The translations under genes were made by a program, and so were the position numbers. This document shows positions 1-6,506 of a stretch of DNA of 18,626 nucleotides, piece after piece. The stretch is taken from assembly GCA_947311605.1 (NCBI GenBank), contig CAMZLC010000036.1, forward strand, positions 1 to 18,626, in the 5' to 3' direction. The first letter of the stretch is position 1; every line of letters begins with the position of its first letter. Source of the stretch: an uncultured Sulfurovum sp. GTDB taxonomy: Bacteria > Campylobacterota > Campylobacteria > Campylobacterales > Sulfurovaceae. The notes under the pieces were generated by a model. The model ran no database searches. It was not told the origin of the DNA and saw only the letters and a list, made by a program, of their open reading frames with translations.

Positions 1-510
1 AAATTGGCAGAATTTACACGCTATGACGGGAAGTTTGCTGCCTATTATGGCTTCAGGGATCAGATGGATTATGACCTGATACTTCGTGCCAAACTCAGAG
101 GAAGTTATATAGATCACGATACCGGAAAGTATGTGCCAGTGGCAGAGAGACTCTATCTCGGTGGTGCTAGCAGGGGTATTCGAGGATTCAAATCAGGTAC
201 CATTTCTCCACTAAGGAGCGGCTATAGAATAGGCGGCTACAAGAGCTATGTTGCAAGCTTGGAGGCGAGTATACCACTCTCAACAGCCTCAAAAATGCGT
301 TTGACCTTTTTCGCGGACTATGGACAGATTTGGGGTGAAAGCAGCTGGGAAAGCGATGTAGATCATATCGCACAAAAATCCGTAGGTATTCAGGTAGAGT
401 GGCGATCTCCATTTGGCCCCATCAACCTGATCTTTGCCAAGGCGATCGATCCGGATGAAACACACGGAGATACGGCGACTTTCGAATTCAATATCGGCGG
501 AAAGTTTTAA
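1..510 (+). CDS. bamA: BamA outer-membrane assembly factor, C-terminal part (5' truncated by window)
   Basis: The reading frame is open from base 1 and ends at TAA 508-510, so only the last 169 residues of the outer-membrane beta-barrel insertase are present. The sequence shows the BamA/Omp85 pattern. There is a loop-6 region with an LYLGG...GIRGF motif (the family's conserved RGF). Alternating hydrophobic beta strands follow, then a strand reading LTFFADYGQIW, then SPFGPINLIFAKAI (family SPLGP), and finally a terminal FEFNIGGKF ending in Phe, the usual C-terminal beta-signal. BamA folds and inserts outer-membrane proteins together with BamD. The POTRA domains and true start lie upstream of the window; the TTG at base 4 is internal. 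Paralogues such as TamA share the barrel, but the RGF and SPLGP context favours BamA. Confidence 0.88.
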   Translation, partial: KLAEFTRYDGKFAAYYGFRDQMDYDLILRAKLRGSYIDHDTGKYVPVAERLYLGGASRGIRGFKSGTISPLRSGYRIGGYKSYVASLEASIPLSTASKMRLTFFADYGQIWGESSWESDVDHIAQKSVGIQVEWRSPFGPINLIFAKAIDPDETHGDTATFEFNIGGKF

Positions 511-535
511 GCTTTCTTCCACTTTCTTTTTTGGT

Positions 536-556
536 AGGGATGCAAAAGGCATCCCT
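536..556. terminator. Hairpin between convergent bamA and ppx/gppA
   Basis: A perfect 8-bp inverted repeat, AGGGATGC / GCATCCCT, is separated by AAAAG. It sits between the convergent stop codons of bamA (510) and the Ppx/GppA gene (562). Neither strand has a U-tract right after the stem; on the plus strand the T-rich stretch (TTTCTTTTTT) lies just before it. It may terminate transcription in both directions or protect mRNA 3' ends. Confidence 0.5.
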
Positions 557-559
557 GCA

Positions 560-2035
560 TCACCCCTTCTGTTGACTTAGTTCTATCTTTAATTTTTCAG
601 GCTTCTTTAACTCTTCAATCGCCTCAGTTGCCAGATAAAGTGTCTTGTCGCTGGCGATAGAGAGTGTACCCTTTTGTAAATCAAATCTATACTTTGCATT
701 GCTTGAGTTTTGATGCAGTATCAATGTGAGACTATAGAGAAAAGCAAGCCATTTGACTGTGTTTTTTGGCGGTAAGAGCATTTTGTACTGCTGATAGAGT
801 GCTTTGTGATATCCTCTTTTTGGCTTGCTATAGAGAAGCAGAGAGACGAGCACCATCTCTTCATGCGTAAATCCATAATTGAGCTCCTGCATGGCGATAT
901 AGCTTGCATGCCTGTCCTTGTGGTAGACAGTCAGTACTTTTCCTATATCTGAGAGTGCGACAAGCGTCTGGAATAGGCTGCTATACTTGTTTGACCGGTC
1001 AAGCTTCGTGCTAAAAAGAGTATAGAGTGTCTGTGCTATCTCTTTTTTGTTGCCATGGGGCATACTGAGAATATCAAACCTGTCTCGAATACTTCTGGCA
1101 CTGGGGTTGTTGTTTTCGGGTAGTGCATAGGGTGGGTTTCGGAGCTTGTGGCGCAGATATACCCCTTCCCTGACACCTACCCCGCTTGTCATCACCTGCT
1201 TTGCACCGATGTGGTTTAAAATCTCAGAAAAGATAAGTGTGCCTTCTCTGATCGTATCATGTCGGTTTGCTTTGATATGCAGTGTCTTCAGATGACTTGT
1301 TTTGGCATGAATAATCTCTTGAAAATAAGGATCTTGTATCTGAATATCGTAGCAAAATGCATGGAGTTTGTTGAGCGGGTAGTGTTCTTTTTGGATAATA
1401 GCCTTTGCCAAAGTACGTGTCGTGCCCCCTATGCCTATAGCGGTGGGAGCATGAAAGGATTTTGGCAAGCCTTGCAGGATCGTTGTTATATATGTTTTGA
1501 CAGCAGATATTTCTGCCTGCTTATCAAAAAAAAGCTCCTTGAGCCTAACGGTGCCAAGATCCAGAGAAAAAGTCTCGATGATCTTTCCTTCTTTGATCAA
1601 TGCCATGTCGGAAGATCCTCCACCGATATCTATGGTGATACCCTCTGTAATAGGCAGGAGATTATTGGCGGCAATAGCCCCATAGAGAGCTTCTTCTTTG
1701 CCATGAATGATATCAATATGAAGTCCAAGTTCATCGGCTATTCTGTCTATAAAGAGCTTTTTGTTTGGTGCATCTCTCAGGGCAGAAGTGGCTACGGCAA
1801 TGACTTTGGTGACCTTGAATTCTTCTATGGTCTGAACAAAGGATTCTAATGCTCGAAATGCACGCTCCATGCCAATTTTTTGTAGTTTCCCCTGATGGGC
1901 ATAGGCGCCTTCACCAATGCGTACCCTGCTTTTTTGTTCACAGATCAGATGGAAGCCAAATTGACTGGTATTTTGGAAGAGTACCAAACGTGCAGAGTTG
2001 GAGCCAATATCTATAATGGCTGTACGCTTGCCCAT
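560..2035 (-). CDS. ppx: Ppx/GppA family exopolyphosphatase / guanosine pentaphosphatase
   Basis: This is a cytoplasmic phosphatase of the actin/Hsp70/sugar-kinase fold that hydrolyses polyphosphate and/or pppGpp. It links phosphate storage with the stringent response. Visible motifs, numbered from the ATG: IDIGSNS at 9-15 (phosphate 1), ATSALRDA at 82-89, GKEEALYGA at 112-120 with the likely catalytic Glu, IDIGGGSSD at 135-143 (phosphate 2) and GIGGTTRTL at 201-209. The C-terminal half is a helical region with several His and Asp residues, as in the family's HD-like domain. Length is 491 aa, normal for Ppx/GppA. I chose ATG 2035 because a GAGGT lies 12 bases upstream. An alternative GTG at 2044 adds three residues and overlaps the ferredoxin TAG by one base, but GAGGT would then be only 3 bases away. 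Either way it is probably translated together with the ferredoxin gene. The motifs do not separate Ppx from GppA. Confidence 0.9.
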   Translation of the reverse strand: MGKRTAIIDIGSNSARLVLFQNTSQFGFHLICEQKSRVRIGEGAYAHQGKLQKIGMERAFRALESFVQTIEEFKVTKVIAVATSALRDAPNKKLFIDRIADELGLHIDIIHGKEEALYGAIAANNLLPITEGITIDIGGGSSDMALIKEGKIIETFSLDLGTVRLKELFFDKQAEISAVKTYITTILQGLPKSFHAPTAIGIGGTTRTLAKAIIQKEHYPLNKLHAFCYDIQIQDPYFQEIIHAKTSHLKTLHIKANRHDTIREGTLIFSEILNHIGAKQVMTSGVGVREGVYLRHKLRNPPYALPENNNPSARSIRDRFDILSMPHGNKKEIAQTLYTLFSTKLDRSNKYSSLFQTLVALSDIGKVLTVYHKDRHASYIAMQELNYGFTHEEMVLVSLLLYSKPKRGYHKALYQQYKMLLPPKNTVKWLAFLYSLTLILHQNSSNAKYRFDLQKGTLSIASDKTLYLATEAIEELKKPEKLKIELSQQKG

Positions 2036-2043
2036 GACGAGCA

Positions 2044-2295
2044 CTAGACCTCGACTTGGATCTGCTCGAATTTGAATTTAAGTTCTTCTGCGCTCTCTAT
2101 GTTGTCAGGATCAGAAATGATACAATCGACAGGGCACACGGCTACACATTGCGGTTCATCATAGTGGCCGACACATTCGGTACAAAGATCCACGTCGATG
2201 ATATAAATAGGATCATTCTCTTCGATGGCCAAATTGGGGCACTCTTCCCGACAGGCGTCACATGCGATACAGTCATCTTTGATTAATAGTGCCAT
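2044..2295 (-). CDS. Alvin/YfhL-type 2[4Fe-4S] ferredoxin
   Basis: An 83-aa soluble electron carrier with two [4Fe-4S] motifs. The first is C9-x2-C12-x2-C15-x3-C19-P. The second is C38-x2-C41-x8-C50-x3-C54-P. The long eight-residue spacer in the second motif, with the VGHYDEP loop, and the acidic C-terminal helix are typical of the Allochromatium-type and E. coli YfhL ferredoxins. It opens MALLIKDDCIACDAC, very like YfhL. A strong AGAGGAA ribosome site sits just before ATG 2295. The stop codon at 2044-2046 touches the next gene (Ppx/GppA), so the two are probably co-transcribed. The redox partner is not evident here. A TATAAC -10 element and a direct repeat lie upstream and are described separately. 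Confidence 0.93.
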   Translation of the reverse strand: MALLIKDDCIACDACREECPNLAIEENDPIYIIDVDLCTECVGHYDEPQCVAVCPVDCIISDPDNIESAEELKFKFEQIQVEV

Positions 2296-2326
2296 AATTT
2301 CCTCTGATAGTAAAATAATTTTAGGA

Positions 2327-2349
2327 GTTATAGCTTATCAAAGCTTAAA
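2327..2349 (-). promoter_or_regulatory. Candidate ferredoxin promoter with an 11-bp-spaced direct repeat
   Basis: On the minus strand a TATAAC -10-like hexamer (plus-strand GTTATA, 2327-2332) lies about 32 bases before the ferredoxin ATG. Immediately upstream is TTTAAG-CTTTG-ATAAG (2334-2349), two similar half-sites 11 bp apart. OmpR-family regulators commonly bind direct repeats of about this spacing, and the gene just upstream (hsrA) encodes one. The link to HsrA is inference. Confidence 0.3.
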
Positions 2350-2358
2350 GTAAAATTT

Positions 2359-3030
2359 TTATATTTTATTGGGAAAACAAAAACGGTATCCACGCCGCCT
2401 GACGGTTTCAATAGTGGTGATTTCTAGAGGCTTATCCATTTTTTGTCGTATCTGGTTTATGGCTACTTCGATCACATTGGGAGTGACCAGCTCGGGCTCT
2501 TCCCAGATCGCATCAAGCAGTTGCTCTTTGGAGACGATTTGATCACGATGCATTGCAAGATGGGTCAGTACTTCAAAGGGCTTCCCTTTCAGTTCAATAT
2601 CCTTGCCATCATAGATGATTTTCTCTTCCTCTGGACTGATGATGAGTTCATTGATCTCAATAATATTGCTGGCGCCAAAACGAAGTTTAGCCTCGATCCT
2701 TACATGGAGGATGTCCAGATCTATAGGCTTCTTGATATGGTCATCAGCACCGGACCTTAGGGCAGCAATTTCGCTCTCTTTATCTGCTTCAACAGAGAGT
2801 ACGATGACGGAAGTTTTTGTGTGCTTCTCTTTGATATCTTTAATCAAGTCAACGATATGTGCACCGGTCAGTGTCCAGTCAATAAGCACCATATTGTAAT
2901 TTCTGATATCGAGAAAATATTTTGCATCTTCGATATTCTCAGCCACATCACTTTGATATCCGAACTCTTTCATTTTTTCAGAGATAGCTTGACTTAGTTC
3001 TGTATCGCTGTCAATAATCAGTATTCTCAT
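2359..3030 (-). CDS. hsrA: HsrA/HP1043-family OmpR-type response regulator
   Basis: A 223-aa cytoplasmic transcription regulator with an N-terminal receiver domain (1-120) and a C-terminal winged helix (about 125-223). The second half is almost the H. pylori HP1043 sequence as I recall it: GKPFEVLTHLAMHRDQIV, KEQLLDAIWEEPELVTPNVI, AINQIRQKMDKP, TVRRRGYRF. HP1043/HsrA is an essential orphan regulator in Helicobacter and Campylobacter that governs redox homeostasis and housekeeping genes. Unlike HP1043, which lacks the phosphoacceptor, this receiver keeps a canonical set: D7 and D9 (acidic pocket), D51 (phospho-site), S79 and K101-P102. No histidine kinase gene is nearby. It lies upstream of the ferredoxin gene and is transcribed the same way. 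An extended -10 element precedes it, with an 11-bp direct repeat that might serve autoregulation. Confidence 0.93.
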   Translation of the reverse strand: MRILIIDSDTELSQAISEKMKEFGYQSDVAENIEDAKYFLDIRNYNMVLIDWTLTGAHIVDLIKDIKEKHTKTSVIVLSVEADKESEIAALRSGADDHIKKPIDLDILHVRIEAKLRFGASNIIEINELIISPEEEKIIYDGKDIELKGKPFEVLTHLAMHRDQIVSKEQLLDAIWEEPELVTPNVIEVAINQIRQKMDKPLEITTIETVRRRGYRFCFPNKI

Positions 3031-3065
3031 AACACTATACCCTCTTTTCTTCTATAGGATTAAAA

Positions 3066-3090
3066 CTTAAATTTATTTTAAATTATACCA
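3066..3090 (-). promoter_or_regulatory. hsrA promoter: extended -10 with overlapping direct repeat
   Basis: Minus-strand TGGTATAAT (plus 3082-3090) is a perfect extended -10 (TGnTATAAT), predicting a start near 3075 and a leader of about 45 bases before the hsrA ATG. A direct repeat, TTTAAA-ATAAA-TTTAAG (3066-3082, period 11 bp), overlaps the -10 edge and the predicted start site, a position suited to autoregulation. The -10 call is well supported; binding by HsrA is inference. Confidence 0.55.
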
Positions 3091-3128
3091 TAATTTATCG
3101 AGAGTAGAGAAAATTTATCTATTTTTGT

Positions 3129-3134
3129 TATGAT
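3129..3134 (+). promoter_or_regulatory. Possible -10 element just before the L,D-transpeptidase start
   Basis: TATGAT ends 5 bases before ATG 3140, and no clear Shine-Dalgarno sequence precedes that ATG. If used, the transcript would be leaderless or nearly so. A weaker CATAAT at 3089-3094 could instead give a leader of about 40 bases. Confidence 0.25.
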
Positions 3135-3139
3135 GGCAT

Positions 3140-3640
3140 ATGATGAATTTTGGTAATAAGCAATATTTTTTTGTGCTGATAGTATTTTTTCTGCCTATTT
3201 TTGTGACAGCACAGAAGGAGGTATTTATCGATCTCTCTTTGCAAAGATTCTATGCCATTCAAGACGGTGTGACACTTTTTGAGGGGCGCGTCTCTTCCGG
3301 GAAAATTGGCCACGAGACACCTACGGGTAGTTTTCAAATACTGCAGAAAAAACGCACACATGTTTCTACACTCTATCCAGAGCCTAATGGTGGTGCGAAA
3401 ATGCCCTATATGATGCGATTGACATGGGATGGCATAGCGATGCATCAAGGGTATGTGCCCAGGCATCCTGCATCGCACGGCTGCATTCGGCTACAGCGAC
3501 GATTTGCCAGAAAACTTTTTTCTTGGGTCGACAAAGGTACTTCGGTTACCGTAGGGGGAGATATTAGTCGATACTATAACCGTGGCCTGGATGGGTATGC
3601 GAAAGACGAAGATGGTTATGCTATTATTGAAGTGTACTAG
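3140..3640 (+). CDS. Secreted L,D-transpeptidase (YkuD domain)
   Basis: A 166-aa exported enzyme that forms or exchanges peptidoglycan cross-links, or anchors proteins, through a catalytic Cys. Residues 1-24 are a signal peptide: NKQ, a hydrophobic run FFVLIVFFLPIFV, then TA|Q, cut after A24. The YkuD domain follows directly: FIDLSLQRFYAIQDG (29-43), GHETPTGSF (57-65), and the active-site stretch MHQG (101-104) to SHGCIRL (112-118). C115 is the nucleophile, with H102 and H113. It is a single-domain form without a peptidoglycan-binding module. Two tandem ATGs (3140, 3143) are possible starts, with a weak ribosome site for both. It is transcribed away from hsrA and converges on folB, sharing stop-codon bases. 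Confidence 0.9.
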   Translation: MMNFGNKQYFFVLIVFFLPIFVTAQKEVFIDLSLQRFYAIQDGVTLFEGRVSSGKIGHETPTGSFQILQKKRTHVSTLYPEPNGGAKMPYMMRLTWDGIAMHQGYVPRHPASHGCIRLQRRFARKLFSWVDKGTSVTVGGDISRYYNRGLDGYAKDEDGYAIIEVY

Positions 3641-3659
3641 GAGTCTGACAGACTCCTAG
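3637..3659. terminator. Perfect hairpin containing both convergent stop codons
   Basis: CTAGGAGTCTG (3637-3647) and CAGACTCCTAG (3649-3659) form an 11-bp perfect inverted repeat around one central base. The first CTAG (3637-3640) supplies TAG stops to the transpeptidase (plus) and to folB (minus). The hairpin thus lies inside the last codons of folB and just after the transpeptidase gene. No U-tract follows on either strand, so intrinsic termination is uncertain. It may be a bidirectional mRNA-end or RNA-stability element. Confidence 0.55.
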
Positions 3660-3978
3660 ACCACGCTTCCGACAATCCCACAGAGCAGTGGGGGAGAATA
3701 TTGGGCTTGGAGAGTTTAAGCTTCAGCTCCTCAATGACCGGATAGTGCTTGAAGAGCAATGCCTTGATACCGATTAGTGCCTCTTCTAAAAGCAGGTACT
3801 TTTCTTTTTTGAGGTGTTGTATGATTTGGTCTGCCAGCTTGCCATAGTCTAGAAAAGATCCTTCTTTGTAGGTGTAAAGTATTTCGACGTCGAGTAGAAC
3901 TTTTTGTTCTACTTCTCTCTCAAAATCCATAAGTCCTATAATACAATAGACTTCCAATGTGTCAATATGGATTTTCAT
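3637..3978 (-). CDS. folB: Dihydroneopterin aldolase (FolB)
   Basis: A 113-aa cytoplasmic enzyme of folate synthesis that splits 7,8-dihydroneopterin into 6-hydroxymethyl-dihydropterin and glycolaldehyde. It has the T-fold pattern: MKIHIDTLEVYCIIGLMDFEREVEQ at the start (family ...G..G...E......), DVEILYTY, LDYGKLADQI (42-52), LLLEEALIGIKALLF, and a late LKLSKPN strand near 86-92, which matches the family's K-P segment. E22 or E24 and K90 are the likely substrate-contact and catalytic positions. The start codon overlaps the plsY stop (ATGA, 3975-3978), so folB is translationally coupled to plsY. The ending SLSDS is encoded by the terminal hairpin and is not a family feature. Length is normal. 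Confidence 0.85.
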   Translation of the reverse strand: MKIHIDTLEVYCIIGLMDFEREVEQKVLLDVEILYTYKEGSFLDYGKLADQIIQHLKKEKYLLLEEALIGIKALLFKHYPVIEELKLKLSKPNILPHCSVGLSEAWSRSLSDS

Positions 3979-4598
3979 ACGACTTTTGCCTCTTCTTTTT
4001 GAAAGAGTCTGACGAGGTTGGGAATGTGTTTGTAAAAGATGATAAAGGCGATAATCCAGATAGGCGCATGTGTGGAGATGCCGGGTACTACAGGATAGAG
4101 GAGATAGCTTGCGACCACAAATGCCACCAAACCGATGAGCGAAGAGAGGGAAACGATCTTGAGCCCCTTGCCGGCAACAAGCCAGGCAGCGATAGCGATC
4201 AGTGCAGGGATAGGCATCATGACCAACAGCACACCAAAGCCTGTAGCCACGCCCTTTCCCCCTTCGAAAAGTAAAAAGACTGAGAAGCAGTGACCCATGA
4301 CAGCCAGGACGGCGAGTGTCCAGAGTACACCTTCGGGGGCACCTAGCATTTTGGCAATGAGAATGACAGCCATGCCTTTGAGGGCATCCAGAAAGAGTGT
4401 AGCAGCTCCCAGTTTTTTGGCGAGTTTAGGGTCTTGTTTTTTGACGACCCTGAGCACATTGGTGGCACCGATATTGCCGCTGCCTTCCTGCTTGACATCT
4501 ACGCCAGCAAACTTCTTTGCAAGTAGATATCCAAAAGGGATACCAGAGAGAAGATAGGCTGCCAAATAGAGCAGTATATTTTGATTGAAGAGTTCCAT
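3975..4598 (-). CDS. plsY: Acyl-phosphate:glycerol-3-phosphate acyltransferase (PlsY)
   Basis: A 207-aa inner-membrane enzyme that transfers an acyl chain from acyl-phosphate to glycerol-3-phosphate, the first committed step of phospholipid synthesis with PlsX. All three family motifs are visible: GSGNIGATNVLR (39-50), EGGKGVATG (112-120, phosphate-binding) and KHIPNLVRL (190-198). Hydrophobic segments near 7-26, 67-84, 91-109, 120-142 and 153-190 fit the multi-pass fold. The start ATG has AAGGA about 6 bases upstream and a TAAAAT -10 beyond it. The gene is divergent from nadA, and the downstream partner folB overlaps by 4 bases. Confidence 0.93.
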   Translation of the reverse strand: MELFNQNILLYLAAYLLSGIPFGYLLAKKFAGVDVKQEGSGNIGATNVLRVVKKQDPKLAKKLGAATLFLDALKGMAVILIAKMLGAPEGVLWTLAVLAVMGHCFSVFLLFEGGKGVATGFGVLLVMMPIPALIAIAAWLVAGKGLKIVSLSSLIGLVAFVVASYLLYPVVPGISTHAPIWIIAFIIFYKHIPNLVRLFQKEEAKVV

Positions 4599-4604
4599 AT
4601 TTTT

Positions 4605-4622
4605 TCCTTGTGTGCAATTTTA
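4605..4622 (-). promoter_or_regulatory. plsY-folB promoter and ribosome site
   Basis: Minus-strand TAAAAT (plus 4617-4622) lies in GGTTAAAAT and predicts a start near 4610. The AAGGA ribosome site is at about 4606-4610, giving a very short leader. A matching divergent -10 for nadA lies about 15 bases away. Confidence 0.4.
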
Positions 4623-4634
4623 ACCGAATTTGGA

Positions 4635-4675
4635 TAAAATAGCCAATATTTATGCAGTTTTAGGAGCGTATACGC
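4635..4675 (+). promoter_or_regulatory. nadA promoter, ribosome site and adjacent 10-bp palindrome
   Basis: TAAAAT (4635-4640, in TTGGATAAAAT) is a plausible -10, giving a start near 4647. TAGGAG (4661-4666) is the ribosome site, 10 bases before ATG 4677. The spacer is a perfect palindrome, GCGTATACGC (4666-4675). It could be an operator or chance; nothing else identifies it. Confidence 0.4.
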
Positions 4676-4676
4676 A

Positions 4677-5672
4677 ATGGGTATAGACTATAAGCAAGAG
4701 ATAGAGAGATTAAAGCAGGCACTGGATGTGACGGTGGTAGCACACTATTATCAACGGGATGAAGTCTTTGAGATGGGTGATATAGTAGGCGACAGTCTGG
4801 AGCTTGCCAAAAAATCCCGAGAGGTAGACAGTGCATGGATTGTGTTTTGTGGTGTGGGTTTTATGGGTCAGAGCGTGAAGATACTGGCTCCCCATAAGCG
4901 TGTACTGATGCCAAAGATCGCCTGTTGTGCGATGGCGCGCATGATCGATGCCGTCTATTTTGATGACAGCGTGAAGTATATGGAGGCACATGGTGTGCCC
5001 AAAGAGGCGATTTTGCCCATTACCTACATCAATTCCGATGCGGCGGTCAAGGCCAAGGTCGGTGAGATGGGAGGACTTGTCTGCACCTCTTCAAATGCTT
5101 TTAAGATTATAGAAAAAGGGCTGGAGAGTGGCAAAAAGATTCTTTTTGTTCCTGATCGCTGTCTGGGGCAGAACTTTGCGAATAGCATGGGGCTTAAATC
5201 CTGTGTGATAGGAGAGGGGGAGTGCGACCCCAAAGAGGCAGACATCATCTGTTTTAACGGCTTCTGTTCTGTGCACCAGTATTTCACACTGGAGGATATC
5301 GCTTTTTACCGTGAGCGCTATCCGGACATCAAGATCGCAGTACATCCTGAGTGCGATCCGGCGATTGTCGATGTCGCTGATTTTTCGGGCTCTACTTCGC
5401 AGCTGATCAAATATATCACAGAACTTGACCCTGAACAGAAAGTGGCCGTAGGCACAGAGTATAATCTGGTCAACCGTCTGCGTCCCAGCAATACCTATGT
5501 CCTCTCTTCGACCAAGCCGGAGTGCCCCACGATGAACGAAACGACACTGGAGGATCTTTATCTGGTACTCAAATCCATCGAGGATGGCGCTCCGATCAAT
5601 GAGGTGCTGGTGGATGAACATATTGCCTATCACGCATCATTGGCGCTTGAGCGTATGATGGAAGGTAGCTAA
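4677..5672 (+). CDS. nadA: Quinolinate synthase (NadA)
   Basis: A 331-aa [4Fe-4S] enzyme that condenses iminoaspartate with dihydroxyacetone phosphate to quinolinate in de novo NAD synthesis. Key motifs are AHYYQRDEV (22-30), GDS (38-40), the first cluster Cys region MPKIACCAMARM (78-89; C83 or C84), FNGFCSVH (193-200; C197), HPEC (223-226), GSTSQL (238-243) and KPECPTM (280-286; C283), then NETTLEDLYLVL. These are the expected three cluster ligands. Length fits the shorter NadA class. It is followed 9 bases later by nadC. The iminoaspartate supplier (NadB or aspartate dehydrogenase) is not in the window. Confidence 0.96.
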   Translation: MGIDYKQEIERLKQALDVTVVAHYYQRDEVFEMGDIVGDSLELAKKSREVDSAWIVFCGVGFMGQSVKILAPHKRVLMPKIACCAMARMIDAVYFDDSVKYMEAHGVPKEAILPITYINSDAAVKAKVGEMGGLVCTSSNAFKIIEKGLESGKKILFVPDRCLGQNFANSMGLKSCVIGEGECDPKEADIICFNGFCSVHQYFTLEDIAFYRERYPDIKIAVHPECDPAIVDVADFSGSTSQLIKYITELDPEQKVAVGTEYNLVNRLRPSNTYVLSSTKPECPTMNETTLEDLYLVLKSIEDGAPINEVLVDEHIAYHASLALERMMEGS

Positions 5673-5681
5673 AGGAAACAG

Positions 5682-6503
5682 ATGCTAAAAGAGAATTTTC
5701 TGAAAGAGATGATCGCCGAGGATATTGGCAGAGGGGATCTCTTTGCACGCGTAAGCAAAGGCAGGCAGATTAGCGCATATATTGTGGCAAAAAGCAGTGG
5801 GGTGTTTGCCGGCAGAGAGTATATTGATGTGCTGGCCAGGATGTATGATATTGTCTTTGTGTGGAATCTAGAAGATGGTGACCGCTTTGAGAAGGGAGAG
5901 AAGCTGGTGACAATGCGCGGAAACTCAAAAATACTCCTGTCGCTGGAGCGGTCCATACTAGATATTATGCTTCATACGAGTTCGATCGCCACACTGACTG
6001 CTGCCTATGTGGATGCGATCAAGGGAACCGGAGTCAAGTTGCTGGATACGAGAAAGACCAGACCGCTTTTGCGGGAGCTGGAGAAATATGCAGTACGCTG
6101 TGGGGGAGGACTCAATCACCGTATGGGATTGGATGATTGCTTGATGCTCAAGGATACCCATCTAAAAACCATTGATAATCTTCCTGTATTTATGGAGGAG
6201 GTACGGAAAAAGATTCCTTTTACAGCCAAGGTAGAGATAGAGTGTGAAGATCTCTCTATGGCACAGAGAGCCATGGCAGCAGGTGCTGATATTATTATGT
6301 GTGACAATATGACGCTTCAAGAGACATCGGAGGTGGTTCGATACCGCGATGCCCATTATCCGCACATTTTGATAGAGGCCAGCGGCAATGTGACACTTGA
6401 CACCATTGTGGCTATTGCAAACACAGGCGTGGATGCTATCAGTTCGGGTAGTATCATTCATCAGGCAAACTGGATTGATCTCTCTATGCGGGTAGATGGA
6501 TAA
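5682..6503 (+). CDS. nadC: Nicotinate-nucleotide pyrophosphorylase (quinolinate phosphoribosyltransferase)
   Basis: A 273-aa enzyme that converts quinolinate and PRPP to nicotinate mononucleotide, the step after NadA. The N-terminal domain carries EDIGRGDLFARV (13-24). The barrel has DTRKTRPLLRELEKYAVRCG (about 127-146), GGLNHRMGLDDCLMLKDTH, VEIECEDL, GADIIMCDNM, EASGNV and GVDAISSGSI, all standard QPRTase substrate and phosphate-binding stretches. An AAAGGAAACAG ribosome site precedes ATG 5682, and the gene is close behind nadA. Length is typical. Nothing is unusual. Confidence 0.96.
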   Translation: MLKENFLKEMIAEDIGRGDLFARVSKGRQISAYIVAKSSGVFAGREYIDVLARMYDIVFVWNLEDGDRFEKGEKLVTMRGNSKILLSLERSILDIMLHTSSIATLTAAYVDAIKGTGVKLLDTRKTRPLLRELEKYAVRCGGGLNHRMGLDDCLMLKDTHLKTIDNLPVFMEEVRKKIPFTAKVEIECEDLSMAQRAMAAGADIIMCDNMTLQETSEVVRYRDAHYPHILIEASGNVTLDTIVAIANTGVDAISSGSIIHQANWIDLSMRVDG

Positions 6504-6506
6504 TAT

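Noticed and set aside
4..6. TTG at base 4 as a start of the first gene
   Set aside because: The frame is open from base 1 and the protein is plainly the C-terminal barrel of BamA, so the gene begins outside the window.
1259..1849. 196-codon plus-strand frame inside the Ppx/GppA gene
   Set aside because: It lies fully antisense to a gene with intact motifs and shows no family features of its own.
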